A stretch of DNA of 51,426 nt from Trichosphaerium sp. ATCC 40318 (lineage: Eukaryota; Discosea; Flabellinia; Trichosidae). Below the pieces are notes generated by a model, which saw nothing but the letters and a program-made list of their open reading frames with translations, was not told where the DNA came from and did not search any database. Positions within the stretch are counted from its first letter, which is position 1, and each line of letters begins with the position of its first letter. The stretch lies in assembly GCA_038496445.1 (NCBI GenBank), contig JALMLS010000187.1, positions 1 through 51,426 on the forward strand. The letters are read 5' to 3'. The position numbers and the translations under genes were made by a program. Below, piece by piece: positions 32,993 to 44,769 of the stretch.

Positions 32993-34953
32993 TTATTTAT
33001 TATTCTTTGCTTTGTATACATCAACAATAAGCTGTGTTAACTTTTTATGAAAATTTGGAACCTTGGAGAAATCAGGGAAGTAATTTATATCAATTATAGC
33101 ATGTTTCTTTGTCTTTGCACATGTTATAAGATCATATCCGAAAATTGTCAATCCAAGTCCTTCTGACAATGCATTTGAGATTTTAGTTACCTACAACTAC
33201 ATTAACAACAGAAAACACAGCATACTAATGCCCAAGGGATAGCTCAGAATATAAGCACACGAAGGGTGCTTTTAACAAAAAAAAGGTGATTTTGTAAGAC
33301 CTTGGTGAAGGAAGGAAGAAAACGATATCATCAAAAGAATAATAATAAAAAGGACGTACTTGTTCCATACTAGGTTCAGCTGCTTTACCTGCTATTTTTG
33401 TTTGTAAATGTGCTGGTAGCTCATGCTTCCAGTCTTGACTATTAAACATGATTGGTTTATCTAAAATCACGTGTAAGTAGACAAAAGCAAAGAAATAACA
33501 AAAAAACATAGAAAATAGTTTGTAAACAAAAAACAAACTAAAGTGCGTACCTGAAAGTGTTGTATCATCTGTAAAATTAGGAAATGAAACACGTGTTATT
33601 ATATTAGATTCTTCACCAAGTACATATACTTTAAAAATCGTAGCGTCATGGTCAACATATTCCTACCAAGCGCATGTTAGCATGGCTATAAAAAAAAAAA
33701 AAAAAAAAAAGAAATAAAAAAGAACAGCGTCACTCTGCGGTTGTGGTAGGTTTTTTACGCTATTTGTTCTCCAAAATGTATTGCAGTATTGTCGTTAGCT
33801 TTAATTCGGTCGATATAGCTGTTTTAATTTGTTTAGGACGAGTTTACTAACCTGACACAAAATTGGTTTTTCAAACTTCTCTAGTTGCTCTGCTCGCCAT
33901 ATAATACCCATTTCATGAGCTGCCATACCACCTGAAGCCTAAAAACATCAAATTAAATTAATTCTGTAGTTTTTGAAGGAACAGAGCGTGTACAAAGCAT
34001 TCCTCTATGCTAGAGATTTATGTGTAGAGCGTATTCTTTTTTTTTTTGAAAACAAAGTACTCTTTACTCGTTCCATAAAAGTTATCTAATGTACCTGTAG
34101 TGTCTTACATATCGCTGGAAAAGTGAAATCTTTAGGTAATTGTGACATGTAGTCACCCGATTTTGTTACTATTACAGTCTACCGAGTAGACGATTAGTCA
34201 CAAAGTCCGAATATTTGCCTAATTTGTACACAAAGAGAAAAACCACTTACCTTTGGTATAAGTACAAAATCAAAGCTTTTTGTAACAAGGTGAGCGAATA
34301 TTGCTTCCATCTCGTCACGCGCGATAGTCTTTTTTTGTGATGATATCGGGTCTACCTTAAAGAATGTGGGTAAATGTACATGGAAAATAAAGAATGAGCG
34401 TCTTATAGTGCATAGATTGAACATTAAGACTTTGCGTTTTTTGGGTAAGCTAAAAAAGAAAAAGAATTGCTTGATGTTTATGGCAAGAACGTACTTGTGC
34501 TGTTTTAGGGTTTGCGATTATGTAATCTTTGACGCGTTGTAATTTACGCTGAGCTTTACTGTCATCGTGTTTTACCTGTAGAATACGTGTTAGTGACGCT
34601 TCTACTAGACATATAGCGTCTGCTACGCCATCCCATCACAGAGTGACTGTTTTAGAAAAATGGTGTTTTTGGCTTTTATCGTACCAGCAAGCCTGTAAGC
34701 TTCGTGAGGATCGCATCAAAATTACCCTGACTAGCTAGATCTTTTTCCAGATCAATAAGACTACAAGACTTTATGTTTGGGTGTTTTACAGCTTCTACAG
34801 CCCATTCGTCAATGTGTAACACCTAAGGGTTGTAAGAGTGACACTGTACGCTATAAACGTGCGCCCGAACAGTGCCAGTGTACGTACCTTCAATTTCTTA
34901 GTGGGGATGTAATAACCAACGTCAAGATTTAAATTACAGTCATTTGAAGCCAT
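32993..34953 (-). CDS. ITPK1: Inositol-tetrakisphosphate 1-kinase (ITPK1 family)
   Basis: Nine minus-strand exons: 34953-34888, 34822-34685, 34575-34495, 34355-34251, 34178-34095, 33938-33852, 33662-33551, 33460-33360 and 33190-32993, giving 323 residues, the normal family length. It is an ATP-grasp kinase that phosphorylates inositol polyphosphates in the cytosol on the way to phytate. Landmarks include VGYYIPTKKLK at the N-terminus and FPAICKTLQASGGMAAHEMG. Then come LCQEYVDHDATIFKVYVLGE and the metal-binding IIDINYFPDFSKVPNF. In most relatives the second block reads K-P and S-H; here these positions are K-T and A-H, while the ATP-contacting Lys is kept. Intron 7 (33663-33851) contains a run of about 20 A. 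The gene is transcribed divergently from CCT3. Confidence 0.92.
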
Positions 34954-35079
34954 TGTTATTCTTTCTGGTAACGGAGGAATACAACGTTATTACCTGTGGA
35001 ACTAGGCGAAAACTGGTGATTTGGCATGTCAATAAAGTTCATTTTTGTGAAATTAACCCACAGCTTTACACCAGAAACA
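34954..35079. promoter_or_regulatory. Shared divergent promoter, ITPK1 / CCT3
   Basis: Only 126 bases separate the two start codons, so both promoters and both 5' UTRs must fit here. I see no TATA box. Short T- and A-rich patches and an ATTAACCCACAG stretch precede the CCT3 start. Co-regulation is possible but not shown. Confidence 0.6.
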
Positions 35080-38000
35080 ATGATGCAAGGACAGCGCCCG
35101 CCAGTTTTAGTTTTGAGTACGTTTTCACGTTCTACGACACTATAAATTAACAGCAATGCGAAAGATGCCAACACTAAGAGGGAGTCTGGCGATGAAGCCC
35201 AGAAAGGCACTATTCAAGCTGCTAAGGTAATTTTGTCACCTAATCCGTAGGATTCGGGCGTAATTCGTCGCTTTACAATCCTCTTCGCTCATCTCTTTTA
35301 ACGCGAGTTACTCTTCTTAAATGCGCTGTAGGCTGTCGCGAATATCATCAGATCATCTCTAGGCCCAAAATCAATGATGAAAATGATTTTGAGCGACCGC
35401 GGTCAGTTGTTAATTACAAACGACGGAAACGCCATATTGAGAGAGGTCAGCGTAGCTCACCCTGCTGCTAAGACTCTCATTGATTTAAGTAAATCACAGG
35501 ACGAAAACGTACGCTTCGCCTTATTTTTAGTGTTACAACACCACCTATACAGCGTAAACTGGCAGCAAAAAAAAAAAAGCAAACTAGTATTTTTTTGTAC
35601 ACGCACTGAGAATCAGGAAAACGCTCAATTTATTGTTCTGGTTCTATTGTATCGCTATAACAGAACAAGACGCGCCAGAACGATTTAAAATAAGCTCGTT
35701 CACAAAAATACTCGAGTTTTCAGCCTGATCCTCTTCAAAACGCTTACTTTTACGTCTTTCAGACAAAGCTTATTTTTACTCTCGAATGTATGTACTTATA
35801 ACTCAAAAAGGTCGGTGACGGTACCACATCTGTTGTAATTCTTGCTGGTGAAGTATTATCCAAAGCAGAAGCTCTTATTGATAAACGAGTACACCCTCAC
35901 GTTATCATTGATGGATACACAAAGTACGAAAAGATTTACATCATTTTTGAAAAAATTAAAGCGTCAAACAGTTTTTTTTGCTCAAAGTCGCTTCACAGCC
36001 ATTTAATCTCAACAAAGCTCGACGTGTTTTATTGCAATTTTGTTCGCTCTTTTTCCTAGTTGTTAACAGTATTTTAAAGAGCATTGGAAGATGCCCTCAA
36101 CATACTAAAAGGCATGTCAAAAGATGTTGACGCGTCAAAAAAAGAAGTCATGATTGATGTACGTAAACAGTTTAGAAACTTGTCATTGTAAAACGAGTTG
36201 GCATTTTTTGAGAAAACCATGAAGATACATCTCCAGAGCCTTGTGAAATTCGTTGAGCATACTTGGATATTTTTCTGATTTTAACACATTATCGTATTTT
36301 GTCTGTTGCTACGCAAAAACAATTTCTGACGCTACGTTAGGTTATCAAAACATGCATTAGTACAAAATTCATCGCACGTTACGAGGACTTTATGTGTGGT
36401 TTGGCAGCACAGGCTGTAGGTTACGTAAAGACAGAAATTGACGGACGTCTTGAGGTTGACTTGAAACGTTATTGTTACACAATGAAGGTACAAATTTATT
36501 TCATTCGCAAAAAAGAAATCTACAAATATTTTTTGATAAAACCGCACTATTTTCTTTCTTTTCATAAGAAGAAGGCTCCATGGTGTAACGGTTATCATAC
36601 GTGTTTTTGGTACATGTGACCCCGGTTCGACTCCGGGTGGAGCCTAATATCTTTTTGCTTTTTTGCTTGCTCCTTACCCTGCCTTTAGGTACCTGGTGGT
36701 GAAATCAAGGACTGCAGAGTAGTTCCTGGCGTCGTTATGAACAAGGATGTAACCCATGCTAAGATGCGAAGACGCATTGAAAACCCAAGAGTCAGTACGT
36801 TCTCTTTTGACCGTTTTAAGCGGTTTTAATGTATGTCCGTCTAACGTGTTTTAGTTCTCCTCGATTGCACTCTCGAATACAAAAAGGGAGAATCCCAATC
36901 CACAGTTGACATTATGGATGAGAATGCATTTATGGAATTATTGCAACAAGAGGAACAATATGTCAAAAACTTATGCGATAACATCTTAAAGTTGAAACCA
37001 GACCTTGTAGTCACTGAGAAGGGTTGTTCTGATCTCGCTCAACACTATTTCCAAAAAGCTGGCGTAACCGCTTTGCGTCGTTTGAAAAAGACAGATAACG
37101 ACCGTCTTGCTAGGTACGCACAAGCAATTATTTTTTTCGCAAAACGAAGAAAAAAAAACCCTTAGAAATGTTGCAAAATTCATTATTTCCACTCATCACG
37201 TGATGAAACTATCTCCAGAGCCTTATGAAATTCTTTGAGTATGATCGGAGTTTCTGATGTTATAAAAAAAACTGTTTTGTTTGAATTAAACTTATCTCGT
37301 TTTCTTCTCTCTCTATGTGCTTTGAGGCTTACTCGCTTGTTTTTTACTATAGAGCTACTGGCGCTACAATTGTTCACAGACCTGCAGAACTTAAAGAATC
37401 TGATGTTGGTACAGCTGAGCTCTTTGAAGTCCGTAAAATGGGTGATGAATACTATTCTTTTATCGAGTGCAAAGACCCTAGAGCTTGTACAATTTTGCTT
37501 CGTGGTGCTATGAAAGATTTGTTATCTGAAGTAGAGCGCGGTTTGCAAGTACGTATTTTTTATTTTATTGCTCCATGGTGTTTTACGCGTAGAAGCCTCT
37601 GCGCGTAGTTAACCACCAAAACAACTTGCGGAAAAAGTATTTTTTATTCAACGAAAGTCCTCTCCCCGTTTTTTCAATCTAACCTTTTTTCTTGTAGGAT
37701 GCTCTCTTCACTGCTCGTAACATTATCTTTGAGCCAAAACTCGTACCAGGTGGTGGTGCTTGCGAAATGGAGCTATCTGTCCGTTTGAGAGAAAAAGCAA
37801 AAGAAATCCCTGGTGTTGAGCAATGGGCTTACACTCAAATTGCTGATGCTTTGGAAGTTATTCCACGTACTCTAGCAACAAATTGCGGTCAAAACGTCGT
37901 TAAAGTTATCAACTCCTTGAAGGCCAAGCACGCCTCTGGTGATAACGCTACATGGGGTCTTAATGGTATTGAAGGTACGTATACTTCATTTTAAGCGTAT

Positions 38001-38259
38001 TTTGTCGCGAGTAGCGGTACAAATTCTTGAAACGTTTACTCATAAATGTGTAGGTACTATCGTAGATCAAAAGGAGTACGGTGTTTGGGAACCATACCAA
38101 GTAAAGGCTCAGACAATCAAGACAGCAATTGAAGCCGCTAACATGCTCCTAAGAGTTGATATGATTGTTTCAGGTGTTACGTCTAAGAACGCTGAAGGCG
38201 GTCCTGGCGGTCCACCTGGTGGCCCAGCTGGTCCACAAATACCTCCTGGCATGATGTAA
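35080..38259 (+). CDS. CCT3: T-complex protein 1 subunit gamma (CCT3)
   Basis: Eleven exons: 35080-35116, 35165-35226, 35332-35508, 35811-35923, 36080-36158, 36341-36487, 36689-36794, 36855-37113, 37353-37548, 37698-37974 and 38054-38259, giving 552 residues. The gamma subunit of the cytosolic CCT/TRiC chaperonin folds actin and tubulin in an ATP cycle. Seen are RPPVLVLNANTKRESG, LGPKSMMKM, the nucleotide loop GDGTTSV, VPGGEIKDCRVVPGVV, KPDLVVTEKGCSDLAQHY, CTILLRGA, LVPGGGACEM, and a Gly/Pro-rich tail GGPGGPPGGPAG. The acceptor of exon 2 (GCGAAAG) was chosen because it restores LNANTKRESG. Four introns are unusually long: 35509-35810, 36159-36340, 36488-36688 and 37114-37352. Three of these contain RNA genes or candidates (36213, 36574 and 37195). 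Confidence 0.96.
36213..36283 (+). ncRNA. Candidate box C/D-like small RNA in CCT3 intron 5
   Basis: A block of about 40 nt, ATCTCCAGAGCCTTGTGAAA continuing to TTCGTTGAGCATA, also occurs in intron 8 of the same gene (37195-37262) with few changes. Upstream lies ATGAAGA, a weak C box; downstream lies TTCTGATT with a D box CTGA at 36275-36278. The target is unknown. Confidence 0.35.
36574..36645 (+). tRNA. tRNA-Gln (anticodon UUG), inside CCT3 intron 6
   Basis: A 72-nt cloverleaf. The acceptor stem GGCTCCA pairs with TGGAGCC. The anticodon stem CGTGT/ACATG (one G-T pair) closes loop TTTTGGT with anticodon TTG at its centre. The T arm CCCGG-TTCGACT-CCGGG is perfect and the discriminator is T. 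There is no tRNA intron. It lies within 36488-36688, in the sense orientation of the host gene. The A box (TGGTGTAACGG) and B box (GGTTCGACTCC) are intact, so RNA polymerase III could transcribe it on its own. Confidence 0.95.
37195..37262 (+). ncRNA. Candidate box C/D snoRNA in CCT3 intron 8
   Basis: GTGATGA at 37200-37206 fits the C box. CTGA at 37254-37257 (in TTTCTGATG) fits the D box. GAGTATGATC between them could hold C'. The interior block ATCTCCAGAGCCTTATGAAA is shared with intron 5 of the same gene. The length of about 65 nt and intronic position fit a C/D snoRNA. The guide target was not identified. Confidence 0.45.
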
Positions 38260-38362
38260 ACAGTTATTAAAATACATTCAAGAATTTTTGAGCCAAAAGA
38301 GTTGTTAACTGCTATTTTATTTATTGCGAATTGTTGAGTCTGTTGTTCTTCGTATTTTGGAA

Positions 38363-41300
38363 TTATGTCTCGTAAGAGGAATCCGAGTCTGGAGTGAATG
38401 AGGTTGGTGTCTTGCCCATCTTAGGAACGTTGAGTTCGACATCTTCAACAAGAGGAAGGGCACAAGGCTAGGACGAATATTCAGTGAAAATTACTTTGAA
38501 AACGCTTCAGCACCAACGCTTTGTCTTTTCAGCGGCAAATAACAGCACATAAAAACATATCAGGCTCCACCCGGAGTCGAACCGGGGTCACATGTACCAA
38601 AAACACGTATGATAACCGTTACACCATGGAGCCTTATGGTTGGTATAGGAGGCGCAGGCACGTAGTTTTTTCGAAACTGTTGGTGCGATAATTTCAACAC
38701 AATTCATTATTCAAAATAAATTTTTTGACTTGGTTTTTTTTTCATTGCAAAAAACTTTGTACCTTGACACCCCAAATGTCTCTTGCATACTCCTTAATAG
38801 TGCGATCACTGCTGAATTTACCCATCCCAGCTGTTGTTAAGATCATTTGACGAGACCACAAGTCTTTATCTATTTTATTGAAACAAATGTCAGCTTTGTT
38901 TTGAAAAATAAATAACTTTTTTGTTGGATTAAAGTGTACCCATGAAGTTCTTGTCAACCTTCTTTTTGCATTCTAGGTAACTAGTAAAATCCTCAGCAAG
39001 GAGGTAGTAATCATCTCCTATTAAAGAAATTAAAACACGTGTTAAGGTTAATCTTGTTTTTTTTGAAAGAATATAGTTCGTGCCTGTCCATAGCTTATCC
39101 GTAAGACACTTGAATGGTTCTGGGTCACCAAAAGTACCAGATTGGATTGTTTCTAAGACCTTGTACAAACGAACATCAATTTGTCTATGCCCATGACTAC
39201 AAAGTTGTTAAAAAATCTTAACATCAAGTTTTTCTTAGTTTTTTCGTGTGTTACTGTCTTTACCTTCTTGCAGCTGCAACACCATCTTTGCGGGTTCCGA
39301 ATATGTAAACATTTTCTTCACCGACTTCTTCAGCAATCTCGATGTTAGCGCCATCCCAAGTACCAAGAATAATACCAGCATTCAAAGCGAATTTCATATT
39401 GCTGAAAAAAAAAAGTAAGCAAATATTTTTGGTTTTAAGTCGTAAACGTCATGTCCTTTACCTTGTTCCTGAGGCTTCGTATCCTGCAGTAGAAATATGT
39501 TGAGATATATCAGCAGCAGGAATAATGACTTCAGCTAAAGATACATTGTAGTTGGCCAGGAATACAACCTCAAAAAAAAGTTAGCAACAAGAAGATCTTT
39601 GTCTGTTGAAAATACCTTTAGGAGGTTGGACACTTTGTAGTCGTTGTTAACAACATTGGAGACACTGCATATGAGTTTAATAATCATCTTCGCATTATGG
39701 TATCCAGGAGCTGCTTTACCGCCAAAAATAACAACACGTGGGACCATTTCTGATTTAGCTTGGTCAGATGCGCTCAAAATATCAAGGTATTGAGCAATAA
39801 CACTACAGATATGTTACAAAGAAGGGAACGCATTATGAGATGGTACCTCAGAATGTTGAGTAACTGGCGCTTGTATTCATGAATACGCTTGATCTGGACA
39901 TCAAAAAGGGCATCTGGGTTGACTTTGATATCAGTTTGTTTAAGAATGAGGTCAGCAAGAACAACCTAAGGAGTCAAGAGTTAAGCGAAATGAGCAAGTG
40001 AACAGTTATTGTTTCATTGTATTTTCTCATTTTTTGCTTCTCTCCTACATACCTTGTTGTTATGTTTAACGCGAACAAATGAGTCTTGGACATCAGTATC
40101 ATCTGCGAAGCTTGCCATGGTAGACAATAAATCCAAGTTTTTAACCCAATCATCGTTTCCAAGAGCCTTCGTAATGACATCACTCAGGTGTGGGTTACAT
40201 TGATGAAGCCACCTTTGAGAAAAAGTATTAGCAAAAAGATTAGTTTACGATTGTTTCCCTTGATAACAAAACCACTTCAATTTGTGCAAGCGCACCACCA
40301 TTATTTCAGTTGTAGTCGCCAATTTGCGACAGACTTTAGATTTTATTTTGAAAGAGAAGGGTTTCAAGGACTTTGCGATGAATAAAAATATTGACTTGTT
40401 CGTTTATGAAATTGTACCTTCTTGGTGTAACGCCGTTAGTCTTGTTATTAAATTTCTCAGGCCACATTTCATAAAAGTCCTTGAATATAGACTCCTTAAT
40501 AATGCCCGAGTGAATAGCGGCAACTCCGTTTACGGAGTGAGAACCAACAATACCGAGATGAGCCATGCGAACCTAGTGTTGTATTTAGTCTTTAGACGCA
40601 TGTGATGGTGTCATTTTGGCGCGTGCCTTTTTAGGGTTGCTCTCTTGTATTAAAGACATACGAATAACACGTTGCTCAAGATCAGGTGTGCCTTTGAACT
40701 TTTCACGGACTTGGATAAGGAATCGACGATTGATTTCGTAAATCAATTCCAAATGTCTTGGTACTATGCTTTGCAATAATGGTACTGACCATTTCTCCAA
40801 GGCCTCAGGCAATACGGTATGATTAGTGTAACCAAACGTATCTAAAGTAAAACTAAGTGTTCAACTCTTTGGACGAAGAAGGTTTCAACAAAATGGAAAA
40901 AACTGAGAAGTCCTCACCTATTATTATCTTCCACGCTTCATCCTACACACAAATTAAAATACAATCACACTCAAGATGCAAACAGTAAATGATAAACAAT
41001 AAAAAAAGTCAGAACGTACCCATGACAGAGGTGTTTTCTCTTTGTCAAGAAGAACATGTAAAAGTTCCACAATACCAATTGTTGGATGAGTGTCATTGAG
41101 TTGGATGGCAACACGTGTTGCAAGTTCTTTAATAGGCTTTTTATGCTTCCTGAATCGGCGAAGGATATCATGAATAGAAGCGCTAACAAAGAAGTATTGC
41201 TGGTTAAAACGCAACTCCTTGCCTATAAGAAAAAAGTAAGAAAAGTTAGAACCTCGTAAGTCGCTAGTGATCTTACCTCTTGGTGTCGCATCGTTTGGAT

Positions 41301-42928
41301 AAAGAACAGTACTGATATTAGACATTTTCTTTTGCTCTCTTAAATTAGAGTAATAGTCTCCTTGGTTGAATTGTTGAAAGTTAAATTCCTACAAAAGAAC
41401 CAGAATGTTAGTAATAAAAACCAAATCATTTTCGGATAACGTTGCAGCTGTACAGAGGTTGGTAGTGATCTCCAAAGTCTCATTGTGTTCACGTTAAGTG
41501 TCCTGTATCCAGGAATACATACGTCATAAGCTTGGGCAATACAAACACGTGCTGGATGCCACATCGCCTTAAGAAGGTATTGTAAGAACAAAGAAGTAAA
41601 AACCAAAAAGCAAACCTTAGATCGACCATCTTCGAAGACTTGCATCACTTTACCTCCAAATCCGATTTCATATTGGACATCATTACGTTCGAACTCCCAT
41701 GGGCTACCTGTTTAAATTGTTGTTAATTTTTGTAAAATCACGTGACTTGTTTACGAATTTTACGAGAAAAAAAAAAGAACTAACCTTGAAGCAGCCAATA
41801 GTCAGGTCTTTCGACTTGTTCTCCATTTTGTATTTCTTGTTTGAAGATACCATACTTGTACCTATGATAAATCATAAGTTGCTTGCCTTTCCATCATACT
41901 CGTACCTGATGCCATATCCCCAGGAAGGAATGTTTAGAGTAGCCATCGAATCAAGAAAACAAGAAGCCAAGCGACCTAAACCTCCATTTCCGAGACCTGC
42001 ATCTTGCTCTATGTACACAATTTTAGTGTATGTGAACACTCACAACATTAACAATACCTTGCTCGTAAAGTTCTTCCATGGTGACACCCAAATCTTCCAT
42101 TGCCTGTTTTTAATTAGTAAAATTGAAGTAAATGGGAATAATTTTTCACGCCTCAACACAGAGGCTAATGGTTCTTTTGGTATTACCTCTGCATACTCTC
42201 CAACAAGGTCTAAGTTATGTACTGCATTACGAAGTGTTCTTCCGTGTAAGTATTCAATACTGAGGTAGTAAACACGTTTAACATCTTGATCGTAATAGTA
42301 ACTCTGAGTATCATTCCAAGTTTCTATCATTCGATCTCTTAGTGAATGCGCAGCTGCTTGATAAGCAGATTTAAGGTCAAAGGTGAACCTGGTACGCGCT
42401 AGCGTGTACTATAAAGAGATTAAAGACTTTGAGAGTAAGCCGGTTAAACGTTTAACAATTTTTTTAAAAGTGCTTTAAAGGGCTATTTCATAGTTTTTAC
42501 AAGCGTGGAGAACCTGTTTAGCGTGGTTTTACGAGCGTTTAACTTTTTTATTTTAACGCTCGTAATAACTCGAAACGGGGTGAGTTTCTCAGCGTACCTC
42601 GATGTGATTAGCGACGTATTGCTCTATATCTTCAACATCTACTCGAGATTTAACGGGCCAATGAAGAAACGAGAAGAGACGAGTTTATCTGTACGTACCA
42701 GTTGATAGATAAGACTGCATTAGTTTCCACAGCTTTGCGTGCTTTTCCCTTGATCTCCTCCTAAATGTCAATCTTTTTAGCTAACTTGCCTCTAAACAAC
42801 CTCCAGTATGGGTTCATAACGTACAATTGTTTCATTGGTGTCCATTGATTGAATCTTGATGCTGAGCGTGTTAATAATGCTCTACCTGATGCAGACGTTC
42901 GCCTCTTTAGACCTTCTTTCTCCTCCAT
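38363..42928 (-). CDS. Glycogen phosphorylase
   Basis: Minus strand, 23 exons: 42928-42825, 42760-42699, 42641-42598, 42408-42187, 42103-42058, 42008-41906, 41861-41785, 41707-41616, 41567-41454, 41388-41277, 41222-41020, 40942-40918, 40841-40627, 40572-40418, 40212-40053, 39965-39847, 39802-39616, 39568-39462, 39401-39264, 39196-39084, 39017-38940, 38869-38763 and 38467-38363, giving about 895 residues. It releases glucose-1-phosphate from storage glucan, using pyridoxal phosphate. Seen are [73 protein letters not shown], and the PLP lysine in [12 protein letters not shown]. The N-terminus [12 protein letters not shown] resembles the regulatory phospho-serine region of animal muscle phosphorylase. 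Introns 13 and 20 have GC donors. If intron 22 were retained, the protein would end VKVQSFLQ. Confidence 0.95.
38561..38632 (-). tRNA. tRNA-Gln (anticodon UUG), second copy, inside glycogen phosphorylase intron 22
   Basis: All 72 nt are identical to the tRNA at 36574-36645, with the same intact A and B boxes. It lies in the interval 38468-38762, which is the last intron of the phosphorylase if exon 23 ([16 protein letters not shown] to SYET) is used. It is again in the sense orientation of its host. The flanks beyond the mature tRNA are not obviously similar between the two copies. Confidence 0.95.
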
Positions 42929-43236
42929 TGAGCAGTGGTTGTACTTGACCTTAAGACGAAATACAGACAACTTATAAAATTGTGATTCTTAGGTTTCCGT
43001 CAAATCTTTCACTTCTAAGAACTCTGTTTTATTTCTGCCGTCATACTCAGTTTCTCGTAATATTGTAAAATGAAAGTTTTTTATTTGGACGAAAGAAATA
43101 TGATGTTGTGGAGAATGCCTCCTTTGCAGCTAGCAACTTGTATCATTGTAATCAGGTCTGAAAATTATCATGGTATTATACCGTATTTTATGGTATAATC
43201 ACCTTTTATGGTACAAGCTCAGTATAATTATACCAT

Positions 43237-43620
43237 ATAATTATACCATAAAATATGGTATAATACCATGTTTTTTGGACAAATGGTATAACAGCCATTA
43301 TACCATGTTTATACCATATTTCAATTTATAGAATATAATTATACCATAAAACATGGTACTATACCATGGTATTATACCACATTTTACAGTACATTATACC
43401 ATGCATTATACCATATAATTATACCATAAAACATGGTACTATACCATGGTATTATACTGCATTTTAAAGTATATTATACCATGCATTATACCATATAATT
43501 ATACCATAAAACACGGTATTATACCATGGTATTATACTGTATTTTACAGTATTGTATACTGTGCATTATACCATATAATTATACCATAAAATGTGGTATT
43601 ATACCGTATAAGTATAAGTT
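43237..43620 (+). repeat. About 80-bp tandem palindromic repeat, five copies
   Basis: The phrase ATAATTATACCATAAAA recurs at about 43240, 43335, 43415, 43495 and 43575, so the last four copies have an 80-bp period. Between copies, CATGGTACTATACCATGG and its variants form near-perfect palindromes. Single-stranded forms would fold strongly. Confidence 0.85.
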
Positions 43621-43921
43621 AGTCAAAGCTCACTTGGTCTATACTTGATTTAATAGCCTTTGGCCCTACGCAAACGCCATACCACACAATGCTTTGACAG
43701 TAGCCGTTATTGAACATAATTGGCATATAAATGTGTGAAAAACAGTTTTAAGAGAGAAATCTGGTAACGCGCCCCAATTGCGGGCGTTTTAGGGATAAAT
43801 TGGCCAATTTTCTCCGATTGACAGTATTTGAGGAAGAAACCACTCCATGTACCCCATGTTAGAACGCTACAGTGGTAGACACACCAAAAACGCGTTTAGC
43901 GCTTGAAAAATGCCCATTCGC

Positions 43922-43947
43922 AAAAAACCTCCAGTTGGAGGTTTTTT
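43922..43947. repeat. Perfect 12-bp inverted repeat, 2-nt loop
   Basis: AAAAAACCTCCA-GT-TGGAGGTTTTTT is a compact palindrome followed by more T. In bacteria it would pass as a terminator. Here it sits in the middle of the repeat element, and its role is unknown. Confidence 0.7.
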
Positions 43948-44769
43948 TCCCCGGCTCTCATTTTTTTCTCCCCTCCATAGGCATTTTTACACTCAATCAA
44001 CACCATACAGCCTCATTTACCAAATCAGGAGCAAAATTATTTATTTTTTTTTGACATTTTTGATATACACTCCAATGCATGTTAAAATGCGTGAATAGTG
44101 CTATAAGGCCAAGTTGTTTCAGAGCCTACCCATTTTTTGAGTTTTTGGTTTTTTTTGGATTTTTTTGGATTTTTTTGAATTTTTCCCTACTAAACGCCCG
44201 CATTTGCCAGAACAGATAGCATTTAGGCTTCACACCCATGCGTTGACCTTACGAGTGATATTGTAAACCAATTGGCTAAGTCAGAGCACAAAACTAAGTC
44301 TTGTCCAGTTTATCGCCCGCACAACACAAGGTACGCTAAAAGTAGTTGTTTTGAAGCTGCTTGCCATAGGTTTTAACCAAGCTAAATAGATGATAAAAAA
44401 AAACCAAGATGTGTTAGCTAACAGGTACGATTCCGCTAGAACTTGTTTCCGATGAAGTTGGCAGTTATTTTCATTTCTTTGTTTTAGTCTTGGTTTGGCT
44501 CCACCACACAGGTCATTTGTTACTCCCAGTGCTGCCACCACAACAAAACAGCAATTTTTGTACGACTATTTATTTTGTGCATCAAGCCTTCACTAATTCT
44601 TCTTTTAGTTTTCATGCTATGTCCATTCGATGCACTTACAGCAAGTACAATATTTTTTTTGAAGGTTATTTGATGTGTCAACTACCACAAAAGAGGATAT
44701 GGACAAAACCAAAGGTCACAGATGTAAACAAAAAAATGTATTAATAAATGTGGTTTTATTATTAGAACA

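Noticed and set aside
33690-33712. Poly-A tail of a retroposed gene
   Set aside because: The run of about 20 A lies inside an ITPK1 intron without target duplications or a retrocopy beside it. It is probably a simple slippage tract.
43237-43620. CRISPR array
   Set aside because: The 80-bp units are contiguous and self-complementary, with no unique spacers, and the DNA is eukaryotic nuclear.
43927-43948. Rho-independent terminator
   Set aside because: The hairpin plus T run fits the bacterial pattern, but the surroundings are eukaryotic and no gene ends there.
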